DNA of 64,000 nucleotides from Albula goreensis. Its lineage: Eukaryota > Chordata > Actinopteri > Albuliformes > Albulidae. Position 1 is the first letter of the stretch. Each line of letters starts with the position of its first letter. Below, in pieces: positions 25,346 to 36,230 of the stretch. Made by a program: the position numbers and the translations under genes. The stretch spans positions 1,275,342 through 1,339,341 of the forward strand of contig CM040763.1 of assembly GCA_022829145.1 (NCBI GenBank). Reading direction: 5' to 3'. The notes under the pieces are model-generated. The model saw only the letters and a list, made by a program, of their open reading frames with translations, searched no databases and was not told where the DNA came from.

Positions 25346-28024
25346 AATAGAGAAGTGCTTAAGGCACGTGCGGGGTCCCGGCACGGCCAGGCGGGTTATA
25401 CCCACTCCGCTGTGCTCCGCCGGTCACGACAGGCAGAGGGGAAAATAAAATAAAATGTATGACAGCTAAATGAAATTTAAAAAAGAGAAAGCTGACTTTT
25501 TCTTTTACGAGGTACACAGATGAAGTGTTCCTCTCCAGCTCCTCTTTCCCTCTCAGAGACAGGTATCACCCGGCGTGCTCCGCCTGTAGAACAGCACACC
25601 TGTGCAGCTGCTTCCGCAGGTAGAGTGACAGGGAGCCAGTGGCTTTGTGACCATGAGACAGTCCATGTCACGCTGGGGAGTATCGAGTGTTAGAAGTACA
25701 AAAAAACGGTGAAATGAAGAGGATCATACTGCTGAAGAAAGGCCAGTGAAGCTGGGGAAAGGTTTCATATACACTTCATATCATATCATACTCATACCAC
25801 TCTTACCGGAGATGGAGCTGAAATGCCGTAAAGCTACAAAGACACAAAATTAACTGTTGACTTAAACTACTGGATTTCAATAGGTGTCAGATTAAAGGGG
25901 TTAACAGCACAGTCTTATTTTAGTCTGCCAAAAATGCAGCATGTCTGTACTTGTAGAAAGGAGTAAACTGTTTATTAAAAATAATTTATTAATATACAGC
26001 GGGACCTCATACAAGTGCAACTCAAACATTAAAATATGACACATATACAATCAAAAATGTGTGAAATCTAGGTGTTTGTGTTCTCCTGTGTGTGTGTGTG
26101 TGTGTGTGTGCATAAAAAGGAAATAACATATTACATAGAATTGCTCAAATTTTTGGTGTGTGTGTGTATGTAGTTGGTCTAAAAGAACACTTGCTGTTAT
26201 TGTGGAAGAGCAAAAATAAAGTGTGTACTTTTTAGAAAAGGTTTAACAAAATGCTGCATTCAGGTCTGTCCTTCTGTCTCTGTCGCTCATTTCGATGTTT
26301 AGAGACGTTCCTGACTTTAGCAGTTTTATACAGTATAAATATATAATTAATACTGCTCTATATGTACAGTCATTTGACAGATCACTGAAATAAACGGGCA
26401 GCGTAACGCAGTTTATCCCTCACTGTCATAGAATTTCTGAGATTAAATGCTTGCAGTTACTGATGTTCTTTTGTACACATAAAATGTAAGGATTTTTTTT
26501 CTGTTCCAGCTCTATTATTTGCGCTTTGCTTAGTGTGGTTTAATCAGATTTGCATACTTGATAAGACACTTAAATGTGGTCTCAAGTGCAGCATCCTATT
26601 GCTTCAAAATGTCTATACATTTTGTCTGTTATGCAGTGCAGAACACGTAAAACACTCAATTAAATCAGAGTAATTCCACTTGCTTTTTAAAAATGCAACT
26701 TTAGCAGAAATAAGTCAGCTCTGCAGAATGATGTTAAAATGTGTTATTGGTCAGTTATGAATTATTTCTGAATATCAGACACTGTGGAATGTTGTTTGAA
26801 AAATGGTCATTTTGTTTTATACATATTTCTACAAAATGAAATGGGTATTTTCATTGACAAAATGACATGTCAAACTCTGTCTCCAAAGTATATATAATTT
26901 GAAATATATAATTTAATTGTTTTAGCCAAGGTAAAATGCTGTTAAAATCAAATTGGCGTATTTTTGTTTTTCAGTTAAAGCATGTTATAAATTGCTGTAA
27001 TGCGGCAGTGTTTGTTTTTGACGGATTGCGTCCAAGAACACCAAAGCTACAGGAATGTACAGAGCCCTCATTTCACGATAACATTACACTGGCAGCCATT
27101 TTGTTTCAGGGCTGTTTTTGTGTATTCAGCTCCACGTAGCTGGAGTATTATATGTGAATAACACATTACATTAAACAGAGGTTAAAATATCTGGCTATTC
27201 AATTTGTTGAATTTATGATCTTTTATTTACATGTATTATTCTGAATATATGGGATCTGAGTGTGGACATGTGCAACCATTCTGTAAAGTGTACTGGCATT
27301 CTCACACACACACTCCAAGAAACTTAATATCGGAGCTCTGCCACATTTTTTTCTTCAATGATAGCTTTTATTTTCTTTTCTTTTTCTATGAAATGGGGGA
27401 AAAAATTACTCTTCCAGAAGCAACAAAATATTTTAAAAGTTTTAAAATAAATAGAAAAGTTTCAGTTTTCATACAAGTCCGTTCTTTTCTCTGCAGCCTG
27501 AACAACAATAGCTAGCCTTATTTAACGTGATTTAACGTGCTTCTCTTTCAAACATGCTTTCCTTCACAATATTATAAGTACCAATCCCCTTTCCAGCAAA
27601 CACGAGAAAGAGGCACATTTTACTGATTATACAATACAGATGGAATATAATGCATTAGTACATAATATCTGTTGGAGATCAGATGTGCAGCTGTATGAGG
27701 TGAAAGACGTATGAAAATGTGGTTTATCAGTGTCACACACACTCAGCGGAATCACTGTGGACTTACATACTGCAGAGGTCTGGCAGCAGAGCCAAAACCA
27801 AAACTGTATCCTCATTTGAACTTTTATGCAATGTACAGTGCAACAGGCATACCAGGAGACCAGATCACAGGCGAAACTTAATGACTACACAACCCGAGAA
27901 GGCAAGAGCGTGCTTACTGTACATGCTCAAAAAGACAAAACACCTCTGCGTTTCTCCAGAAAAACAGTGTAACTGTTGAACTGTAAGTGCAAATGGTGTA
28001 TATCTTAATCAAGCATTTGTTTTT
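25346..28024. other. AT-rich non-coding DNA
   Basis: Contains a short GT run (26088-26111) and otherwise AT-rich unique sequence. No gene or RNA was recognised. Confidence 0.5.
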
Positions 28025-28220
28025 TTTGCAATACTGTGTGTGTGTGTGCACAAGTACAAGCATGCATTCACAGGCTTGTTTTGTGTGAGCGTGTGCACAA
28101 ATGTGTGCTGGCTTGTGCGTTTTGTGTGCTTGTGCAGGCGTGTGTTTGCTTGTGTGTGCATGCATGTGCATGCATGCTTTTGATGGAGCGTGTGTGAATG
28201 TTTGCGTGCATCGTGCATGT
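28025..28220. repeat. TG-rich degenerate microsatellite
   Basis: Degenerate (TG)n with gtgcatgcatg and gcttgtg interruptions over about 190 bp. Confidence 0.8.
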
Positions 28221-28274
28221 GTCTCTGTATTAGAGAAATATTCCTCACATCAGTAGATTTTTCTGTTGGTTATA

Positions 28275-28634
28275 CGAAGTGGCGCGATGTGACGTAGCAA
28301 AGCCGCACATGACAAGCGCCAAAGCAGACGCTCCACCAACTTCTGTCCCCAAGACAGCACTCAGTGTCAAAGAGAACAAGACAAAAAAAAAAAAAAAGAA
28401 GTATTTCTCTTTTACTTCTTTTAATTGCGTCCATTTCTACTTTTCCGTTATTTGTTTCCCACTGCGTCGATGGCGGATTTTTCGGGCAAGATTGGGAGTG
28501 TTTGTGGGAGTGTGAGGGGAGAGGGGAAAGAGCTGGGCGTTTTGCAGGCGGGAAGAGCGGGAGAGCCGGCAGGGAACGAGTGCGCTGTGTCACTTCTCTG
28601 CGCGTGCACCGTGCCGCGGACGGAATACGTGCTT

Positions 28635-28672
<38 letters not shown>

Positions 28673-28730
28673 AGAGAGAGAGAGCATGGCGGCAGCCATA
28701 TTGGATACTTTAATTACACTATTCCTTCCA
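28275..28730. promoter_or_regulatory. CpG-rich region with GA tract and YY1-like sites
   Basis: CpG-rich DNA (ggcgcgatgtgacgtagc, ggcgggaagagcgggagag, gtgccgcggacgg) includes a CRE-like tgacgta, a GGCGGGAA E2F/SP-type site and an (AG)n tract at 28638-28684. It ends in gcatggcggcagccatattgg, which carries YY1-type ATGGCGGC and CCAT cores. This composition fits a promoter or boundary element. Confidence 0.4.
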
Positions 28731-29194
28731 TAAACAAAGAAAGAGAGACGGAGAGAAAGACACATAGATCAGTCTGAAATCACATAAAAAAATAAAAGAA
28801 CAAAACACAAATGTTTCCCCCACCTTTTCTTGTTTTTGCATGTAGCCTCTTACGTATCCCTTCTTTTCTTGGAAGCTTTTAAAACACAGATTTTTCTCCC
28901 CAAAAAAAGAAAAGGATAAATAGGTTAGCTAACGTTAGTCCTGGATTTGAGTTTTTAGATAAAGGAGGTTTTTTTTGGTTCCTTTCTCGTTTTCTCTTTT
29001 GTGTGGCGGCTACTTTGGGAAGGGAGGGTAAAGTTAGCGCTCTGCGCTCTCTCAGCCGTCTCTCTGAGCTCTCTGGAACTTCTGCCAAAAGAGGCAGGAA
29101 GTTGTTCTACAATAGCGTTACAGTAATCTGCCACAAAAGGAAAAAGCCAAATGTTGGTCACAGAGAGTGGAGAGTTGCAGAAGGGGAGGGTAGG
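28731..29194. other. Non-coding DNA
   Basis: AT-rich at first, then a GC-richer segment (29005-29100). No gene was recognised. Confidence 0.45.
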
Positions 29195-29206
29195 GGGTGT
29201 GTGTGT

Positions 29207-29245
<39 letters not shown>

Positions 29246-29290
29246 ATGGTTTACATTTGTGTCTGTGTGTTTGCACATTGTATTCATGTG
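29195..29290. repeat. GT microsatellite
   Basis: (GT)n, nearly pure from 29211 to 29243, with degenerate TG beyond. Confidence 0.9.
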
Positions 29291-29689
29291 TGTTTTTGTG
29301 CTTTGCGAGCCAGTATTTCTGCATGTGTATAATTTTATTTTTGTGTTTGCGTTAGTGTTAGTGTGTATGTTCTGCGTTTGTGTTTTCTGCTTTGAGGTGC
29401 TGTGCATGATCTCTGCACAGTCCTGTGAGCTGAGGGGGTCAGCTTCTCAGAAGTGCTCAGAGTACATCGGGTCTGAAAATGGCGGCCAGACAGCCATGTG
29501 GAGGGAGCAGGGCCTCCTCGCCGTGACTCACAGACCCATGTGTTTTATTCCTGCATTTTAAAATCTCTAGACTCTTGACGGGGGTGTTTGTGTGTGAGAG
29601 TGGGATCATACATTTCAAAAGTGTGTGTTTTTGTTATTGTCACCTCTGCAGACTCCCCTCGTGACGATTTTGATGGTGGGATGGCTGCC
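29291..29689. other. Non-coding DNA with a YY1-like site
   Basis: Contains aaaatggcggccagacagccatg near 29477, with YY1-type cores on both strands. No gene was recognised. Confidence 0.4.
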
Positions 29690-29935
29690 AGGCCAGCTGC
29701 TTCCTAAGCACAGGCTTAGCTACAGTGTCCTTCAGATTCAGAGTGACTTACACACAATTATTACACACTTTTTACAACTAGATAGTACCTGAAGCAATTC
29801 AGGTGAATTACCTTGCTCAAGAGTACCACAGTAATGCCCTACCTGGTAATTGTACTTGTAATTGATACTGTATCTACTACACTAACTTCTGAGCTACAAG
29901 CCCAGCTCCCTAACCATTACACTACACTGTAACCT
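29690..29935 (-). mobile_element. Decayed tRNA-related SINE
   Basis: Recognisable blocks in order are gtccttcagattcagagtgac-ttaca, then tgaagcaattcaggtgaatt, ccttgctcaagagtaccacag and taatgccctacc, then a decayed B-box region. It ends in gagctacaagcccagctccc and taaccattacactacactg. This is the body of a repeat family common in fish, on the minus strand. The B box itself is badly decayed. Confidence 0.75.
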
Positions 29936-30240
29936 CTGAACCTCTGCTACCCAAACCATTACACTACACTGCCCAGCTCCCCAGCTAACCATTACACTAC
30001 ACTGTAACCTCTGAGCTAACAATACTACACTGCCCAGCTCCCTAACCATTACACTACACTGTAACCTCTGAGCTCCCTAACAAGCCCAGCTCCCCAGCTC
30101 CCTAACCATTATACTGTAACACTGTAACCATTATACTGTGACCTCTGAGCTACAAAGCCCAGCTCCCTAACCATTATTGTAACCTCTGAGCTACACTGTA
30201 ACCTCCTCTGAGCTACAAGCTCCCTAACAGGCCCAGGGAG
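29880..30240. repeat. Tandem array derived from the SINE end
   Basis: The terminal SINE segment (ctccctaaccattacac, tacactgtaacctctgagc, tacaagcccag) is repeated about 7 times with variable truncations, so unit length varies. The array grows directly out of the SINE at 29690-29935. Confidence 0.8.
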
Positions 30241-31315
30241 CTTGCACTGTTCTGAGCTAGGCCCAGGGTTGCAGTTAGAGGGTTTGCTCATATATTTTAA
30301 GACACTTTCAGTGGGTAGACTCTGGAGTTTGTCTCTTAATTCCTGGGAGATGTTGCGAGGGTGTGTGTCTTTGAGGAGTGGAGGATCCGTCCTCTCGTTC
30401 TTCCACTGGCCCTCCTCCACTCCCTCCTTCACTCTCTCTTCCTCTACTCTTCGCTATGTCACTTACTCACTATTCTGCACTTCCTGTTTCATCATCAGCT
30501 CTCGCTCTCCGTCCATCTCTTGTCCTCTCTTACGCTCACACACTTTCTCTTTATTTTGCGTTCTCTCTTTAGGCCCTGATGAAGTGCAAGTGGGAGACGG
30601 AGAGAGAGAGATGGAGAGAGTGTGAGGGAGAGAGAGAGAGATGGAGTGATGGAAGGGGGAGGGAGAGAAGGAGAGAGAGAGAGAGATGGAGAAAGCTGTA
30701 GCCGTTTCCCCTCCTCTCCCCTCAGCCTACAGGCTCATCCAGAGGAGGAGGGCCATGTCTCTTTTTGCAGCTCGCTGCGTTTAACCCTCTGCCTGCAGCT
30801 GCCAGGAGCCCAGCACCTCAAGATACTGCAACAAGTCTCTTTTTTCACGAGGGTGGGGGGCATGTTTCCTCATTCTCTACCAGTCACTTTGGTGGAAAAA
30901 AAAAAACATCTGCATAATTTTTTCTGCTCTTGCCCTTCGTTGTTGACATGTCAATTATCAATTATGTTCCAATAAGACAGACATTTGTCTTTAATTATAC
31001 TATTTATATACTTTATAGCAGACGTTTAAATGTATGATTTGAATATTCTGATATTTTTTTGTATTTTAACCACCACCTCCCCCTGTAATGGGCTCTCTGC
31101 TGTCTGCGAGCCCCCCATGCCCCACCCACCGCCCCCCACACGCACCCCAAATCGTCCACCTCTTTTTGGGGGTCCCCAGAAAGGAGGGTGGCTCAGCTTT
31201 ATTGTTGTTTTGTTTGTTTTTTGGTGCCAAGGACGAAAATGGCCGAGTACTGAGAGGCAGTTCACACACATCTGAGTATGTGGATCTCTCCGTTTAAGAG
31301 CGCTATGGCCTCGCT
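30241..31315. other. Non-coding DNA with GA tract
   Basis: Includes a GA-rich tract (about 30595-30690) and a C-rich stretch (31070-31180). A good AG acceptor-like site (ctctctttag) ends at 30572, but no matching donor is clear. Confidence 0.45.
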
Positions 31316-31321
31316 CTGCTT

Positions 31322-31353
<32 letters not shown>

Positions 31354-31374
31354 AACCCCTCCCTCTGGCTCCCT

Positions 31375-31408
<34 letters not shown>

Positions 31409-31450
31409 AACCCCCTCCCTCTGCCTCCCTCCCTCTCTCTCTGATTGGTT
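31316..31450. repeat. CT polypyrimidine tract, two tandem blocks
   Basis: Two (CT)n blocks of about 25-30 bp, each followed by taacccc(c)tccctctg, form a near-duplicate of about 65 bp. They are mirror-symmetric and potentially triplex-forming. Confidence 0.9.
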
Positions 31451-31704
31451 GCCTCTCCTGACGGGGGGGAGTGGCCGGCTGCACTTTCTGGGACAGGTGC
31501 CAATTCCAAACAAAAGACGTAAAAAAGGCCAACGAGTGAAAAATGCACAGATTGAATTTTTTGGGGAGAAAAAAAAACTAAACAAAAAAATAGCAGAAGT
31601 ACACAGAAATGCACAGTCACATGTGGCGCTCATATATATGTGCTTTCAGAGTTCTCTCCTCTTCTCCTGCATGTTTGTGTTTAGCTTTTCGAAAATTATT
31701 TCCG
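31451..31704. other. Non-coding DNA between pyrimidine and purine tracts
   Basis: Short AT-rich segment with A runs. No gene was recognised. Confidence 0.4.
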
Positions 31705-31748
31705 GGGAAGAGAGCGAGAGAGAGAGGAGGGGAGGGAGGTGGAGTGCC

Positions 31749-31779
<31 letters not shown>

Positions 31780-31792
31780 TGGGGGGGGTAAG
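31705..31792. repeat. GA polypurine tract
   Basis: (AG)n with gggaggg interruptions, the reverse complement in kind of the CT tract about 300 bp upstream. Confidence 0.9.
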
Positions 31793-31929
31793 TTACTCTA
31801 CTTCTCAGCTCCCGGTGTAGCGTAGTGAAGGCATTTGAGTCGTTCGGGAGAGTGAGGGTGGGGAGATAGACTGTGTCTGTGTGTGTGTGTGTGTCTGTGT
31901 GTGTAGTGGGGGTTCCTTTTTCAAACTGT

Positions 31930-32372
31930 TGAATAATTCATGGCCCGAGCCACAGCTCAGAGGAGGAGGCTGAGAAGGAGCCGGGCGATGGTATTAGCAC
32001 GGCGCGGACACGCCGTTTGTCTGTTTGCTAACATTCCTCATTCAGAGGCACGTTAGCCAGCGGACGGGTGTAGCACGCGTCTCCCTGCCGCCCTTACAGG
32101 GCCCTGCTGTCCCACGGCTCTCGCCGGAGCCCCTAGCCCGGGCGATGGGCGGTTTCGGCGGGTGGGCTCTCAGCTCGGATTCGGGGGGCTGGTTGCTAAG
32201 GTAGAAGCCAGTCTCTCACTGCTGCCCGTCCTCTGTAACGGAGCGGGGAACCAGAGGGAGAGAGGGAGAGAGAGGGAGAGAGAGGGAGGGACAGGCCTTC
32301 CTTCCGTCCTCCTGCAGCTTCTACTCCTGCTCCGTTGGACCCACTACCTGCAGCTCCTGCTACACACTGCGT
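31930..32372 (+). promoter_or_regulatory. CpG-rich promoter and candidate first exon
   Basis: Dense CpGs (gcacggcgcggacacgccg, cacgcgtctccctgccgcc, gcccgggcgatgggcggttt) run to about 32180 and are followed by less CpG-rich sequence. The block ends in ACTGCGT followed by a consensus GTAAGT donor at 32373-32378. No TATA box is seen. This is a reasonable alternative first exon for the let-7a/let-7b host transcript, whose next candidate exon is at 39773. Confidence 0.4.
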
Positions 32373-32378
32373 GTAAGT

Positions 32379-32379
32379 G

Positions 32380-32412
<33 letters not shown>
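32379..32412. repeat. GT microsatellite
   Basis: About 33 bp of pure (TG)n immediately after the candidate splice donor. Confidence 0.9.
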
Positions 32413-32415
<3 letters not shown>

Positions 32416-34755
32416 ATGGAGTTATGGGTACCTCCTTTTACTGCAAATATTCATAAATGTAAATATGTACAATTTACTGCGTATGCTTTTATCAAAAACA
32501 AAAACATGACCACATGTAAAGTACATTTTTTTTACACAGAAGAGGAAAAACTTACAAGCATTAAATTGCGTGGAAAGGCAATCGTGTGTGTGTGAGTGTG
32601 TGTGTGAGTGTGTGTGCGCGCGCGAGTGTGCGCAGATACACACTTCTCTCAAAGGTAGTAAGATACGAGTTAATGTGTTAGTTCTGTAAATGGTAGACGC
32701 AGAGTGCAGTTGTCGTTACGCGGGCCGAGCCGTCCTGGTCCTGGCGCGGGTAAACGCGTTTGCCGCTATTTTAAGTTTTTCTCGGCTGTACTGATCCCCA
32801 CTGAAGTGTTGCCGTGCTGTAATTAGTAATTGGTGAAAGGAAGCGTAGTTCTGGAGGGACTTTGTGAGAATGATACCGTTTCGGGCCCGATGCCAGCCAA
32901 CTCCAGCAGGCCTGTACCGTCTTGTTTGAATACCGTGTTTTTTTGCGGGATTTTTTTTTTTGTTTTAAACACTGCACTGCAAAACTAATAAATGAATTAT
33001 CTTTGTGTTATTAAATTTGGGGAAAGTGTGCCCTGGAGGTTTGTGCTTGTTGGACGTTTTAGAGGCAGATATCTTTGGCTTTTCCAGTCCGCATGGCACT
33101 ACCAGTCAGCAGAATCTTTACTTCATATTTCAATAAGATAACTTGTTCCATATAGCAATGGATTATAATATGGTGCAGATATAATATTTAAGATACTTTT
33201 TGTGATTGTTTAAAACGATTCAACCATTTTCAGAATACAGCTTAATTGGTATATTACATTTTTGTGTATTATTGTGTAGTATGTAAAATGTAATTGTGTT
33301 ACATTGTAAAGTGTTTTAAAGCATAGCTGAAATACATATGGTGGCAGATTACTATTAAATTATTTTTGATGCAGGATTTTTAACTGCCTGACTAATGAAA
33401 AACATTTGAATGGATTAACAGTATGCTTGTTCTTGGTATTGGTCAAAATGTATTTTCAGCAATGGGATTTCTTGTTAAATTTAAAATATTACTGAAAAAA
33501 AATCACCATAGTTTTGTGTAAAAATGTACTTTGAAAGAGTAGATGACACATGAACCATAGTTAGAATTGCATTTTAAGGAGATTTTGTCTTTTAAATGCT
33601 AGAGTTTTAGTTCTGTTAACATAATTGCACCATCATCAACCGAGTAATACAAGACTTTCTCACCCATTAGTAATGAAGGGATTGGTTGATTTATTTCTGT
33701 TGTCGAATTGTGACAAGCGATCCACTTTTATGAAATGACATGTTTTCAATATTATTTAATTTTTTTAAAATTTAAATAATAAACATAGAACTCTATTTAA
33801 CAGTGGGTTACGTAGGCAAAGTCTGCTATTCCTGTAATACAACTCACTTGTACAGTAGCTTAAAATATTTTAGCTAGTACTTATAGTTTATTCATCCATA
33901 TGTGATTTTTTTATGGTCTATATGTGTGTAATAATACGATTGTGTTTTAGTTCGGAGGTTTTTTTGGATAGATCACTCAGTTATGGTCATGTACATTTAC
34001 TTCACTGTATGTTTATTGCTTTAAAAAAAAAAAAAAAAAAAAAACCCAGCCTTATATATTTCATGATTTTGGGGTTTTTGTATTTTTTCATTTCCCCTGG
34101 AAAACGCCCATTGACAAAGCGCTGTCTGGCGCTCGTTTTGTCATCGATATGAACATAAAGAGTGATTGGTGGATCTGCAGCACTTCAGGGGTGTATTGTG
34201 AAATGTGGACGGGTCGGTGCAGTCATGGTTTTCCGGGTCGTTCTCTTTGAGCTGTCTCATGCTCAGAGGAGGCTGTTATCCTGTGAGCGACTCGGGCATG
34301 TGTGTGGCTGGAGAAGGACACACGGGGTGGATCGGGGGGCGTGGGGGGCAGGGCACTACGCAGAGCGGCCTGGCGTTTCTGCATGGGACTGCACGGCCAC
34401 TGCTCCATCATGCCCTGAGCCACAGCGACCCTTTGGGGACATATTCTCACTCTCGTAACACACATATTTGCATGTTTATTTTCTTTTCTTTATAATTTTG
34501 ATCATCCATCTTTCCCCTTGAAATGTCTTAGAATAGTCTGCTGTCCTGATTTTGCTCTGTTTAAAGAGGAGGGCTTTTATTTTGGCCCTTCCAGGTTTTC
34601 TTACCTCAGCAGCACAATCATTTCCTCTACCGTTCTGCAAATGCTTCTCCTTCCTGAGCTCAATTAAATAAATCAAATAAATCAAACACAGGCATTACAA
34701 ACAGGGTAGCACAGTGTAGGGTGTTGTGCCCTTTATCGATTGCTCTCTATCACAG
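32413..34755. other. AT-rich non-coding DNA
   Basis: Mainly AT-rich with a TG/CG patch (32583-32640), a GC-rich patch (32700-32765) and a poly(A) run of about 22 at 34022-34043. Around 34107-34143 an imperfect inverted repeat (ttgacaaagcgc / gcgctcgttttgtcat) could form a small hairpin. No gene was recognised. Confidence 0.5.
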
Positions 34756-34851
34756 ATTCAGGAGTGTGCGCTGACGCACTCGCACCCCTACCAGTGCGGT
34801 CACGTTTGGGCGTGGACGCAGCTTTTCTCTGGGTGGAAGTGGCACCACCGA
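34756..34851 (+). ncRNA. Weak candidate exon (96 bp)
   Basis: A good acceptor (tcgattgctctctatcacag) precedes 34756. The nearest donor, CCGA followed by GTGAGA at 34852, is weak at positions -1 and -2. Possible host-transcript exon with no protein match. Confidence 0.2.
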
Positions 34852-35129
34852 GTGAGAGATTGCAGACACAATCTAAAATGGAGGTGGATGGGATATCCCA
34901 GAATGCTTAGCTCTCTCCACCGCCCTCCCTACGCCAAAACTCTTACCAAAATGTAATACATTTTCATATATTGTAAACACTTTGATTATTCTGTAAAAAT
35001 TTGCTGGCAATTTTATTTTATAATATACTGCAGTATCTTTTAACAGCTATAATTTGGCTGTATATTTTGTTGAAAGAAGTGTTGTTCTGATCTTACTGAT
35101 ATATTTTGTCAGTGCTTTTAAATATGTGT

Positions 35130-35310
35130 GATTTTCATCAAGGAAATGGGTAAAGGTGGCATGGCCTTTGACCCCGTATTGGGGCGGGAAAAACGCGGTG
35201 GCATTATAGACGAACACGCCAACGTCCAAAGTGGTTCACTCGGTCCTGGAAACAGCGGCGTTCGGGGACGTTTCAGACGCGCAAGATCGTATGTGGCGTC
35301 TCGCCACCCC
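35130..35310. promoter_or_regulatory. CpG-rich patch with CCAAT and E2F-type motifs
   Basis: Contains attgg at 35178-35182 directly followed by gggcgggaaaa (E2F/GC-box type, 35182-35192), a cctttgacccc half-site and many CpGs to 35305. Candidate promoter or enhancer. A 171-codon frame crossing it shows no domain. Confidence 0.35.
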
Positions 35311-35819
35311 AGACTGCCCCCAAAAAACAAACACTCACACAAACCCCTCACCCCAGAATGCCATTCCCACGCCCCTATGGGTGCCAGGGGAACCCCTCTT
35401 TTTACCGTTTTCTGTTGTTATTTTACTAAGATCCAAACACGCAAACACGTGTCCCGCAGGCCACCCCCTGTCCGCCAGCCTGTTTGCGCGTTTGCATCAA
35501 AATATGGTTTTGTAAAATTGTTGAATCACGCCTTAAAATTATACAGGATGATTGATTCAACATTAAAACAAAAACTTGTTTTATATTTTTTTTCTTGTTC
35601 TGAGGGAACGGGCAAATTTATAACCAAATTTATATCGCGTTAGATGACTGCTTGTATTATGTTTTCATTCAGTTAAATTAGCATTGTCATTTTTTTTTTT
35701 GCATCGTTTTCTCTCAGCTGATAATGGATATCTGGTGTTTTGTTTTTTTGAGTCATTTTCATAATGTCGGTGAAGTGGGTGATAATTTCAGGGAATGAAG
35801 CTGTAGATTTTGGTATCAG
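35311..35819. other. Non-coding DNA
   Basis: No gene, RNA or repeat was recognised apart from T-rich runs. Confidence 0.45.
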
Positions 35820-36070
35820 ACCGTCATGGGGGGCGGCCGCGCTCCGCACCCTCGATGGCGATCAAGCCGCATTCTCCCACAACGGCATCGCCATTTTCGT
35901 GTGTTCCCGTTTAAAAAAGATAAATACTTAAAAATTGAGTGGTGATTCACAGCGACGGGGGTACCAGAGCAGCCAATCACTGCGTATGAAAATAAAAACA
36001 AATCAACAACAATAAGAAATGGCGCTCATTTGCATCTCCAAATCCGTTACCATAACAACCGTTATAAAAC
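35820..36070. promoter_or_regulatory. CpG-rich patch with CCAAT, octamer and X-box-like motifs
   Basis: CpG-rich start (ggggggcggccgcgctccg), a CCAAT box (agccaatcac near 35971), a perfect octamer ATTTGCAT (36028-36035) and an RFX X-box-like GTTACCATAACAAC (36046-36059). This clustering is unusual for the surrounding AT-rich DNA and suggests a promoter or enhancer. Confidence 0.4.
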
Positions 36071-36175
36071 TAATACTGTCATGAAGGTGAGAGTTGGGCT
36101 GGAACGATTGTGTATACTTCTTTTTCTGAAGGTAGGGGAGACCCCAAAGTGAGTTGCATTTTTAGGGTGCAGCTG

Positions 36176-36178
36176 AAG

Positions 36179-36215
<37 letters not shown>

Positions 36216-36230
36216 GGTGGGGGTGGGGGT
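36176..36230 (+). repeat. GT microsatellite ending in a G-rich block
   Basis: (GT)n of about 34 bp runs into three G5 runs split by single Ts (36213-36229), a G-quadruplex-prone sequence. Confidence 0.9.

Noticed and set aside
34107-34143. Imperfect hairpin resembling a small microRNA precursor
   Set aside because: Arms are too short (about 11-12 bp) and interrupted; no known mature sequence is recognised.
35128-35643. 171-codon frame on the + strand
   Set aside because: Basic, low-complexity product with no known domain, in a CpG-rich patch running into AT-rich DNA.
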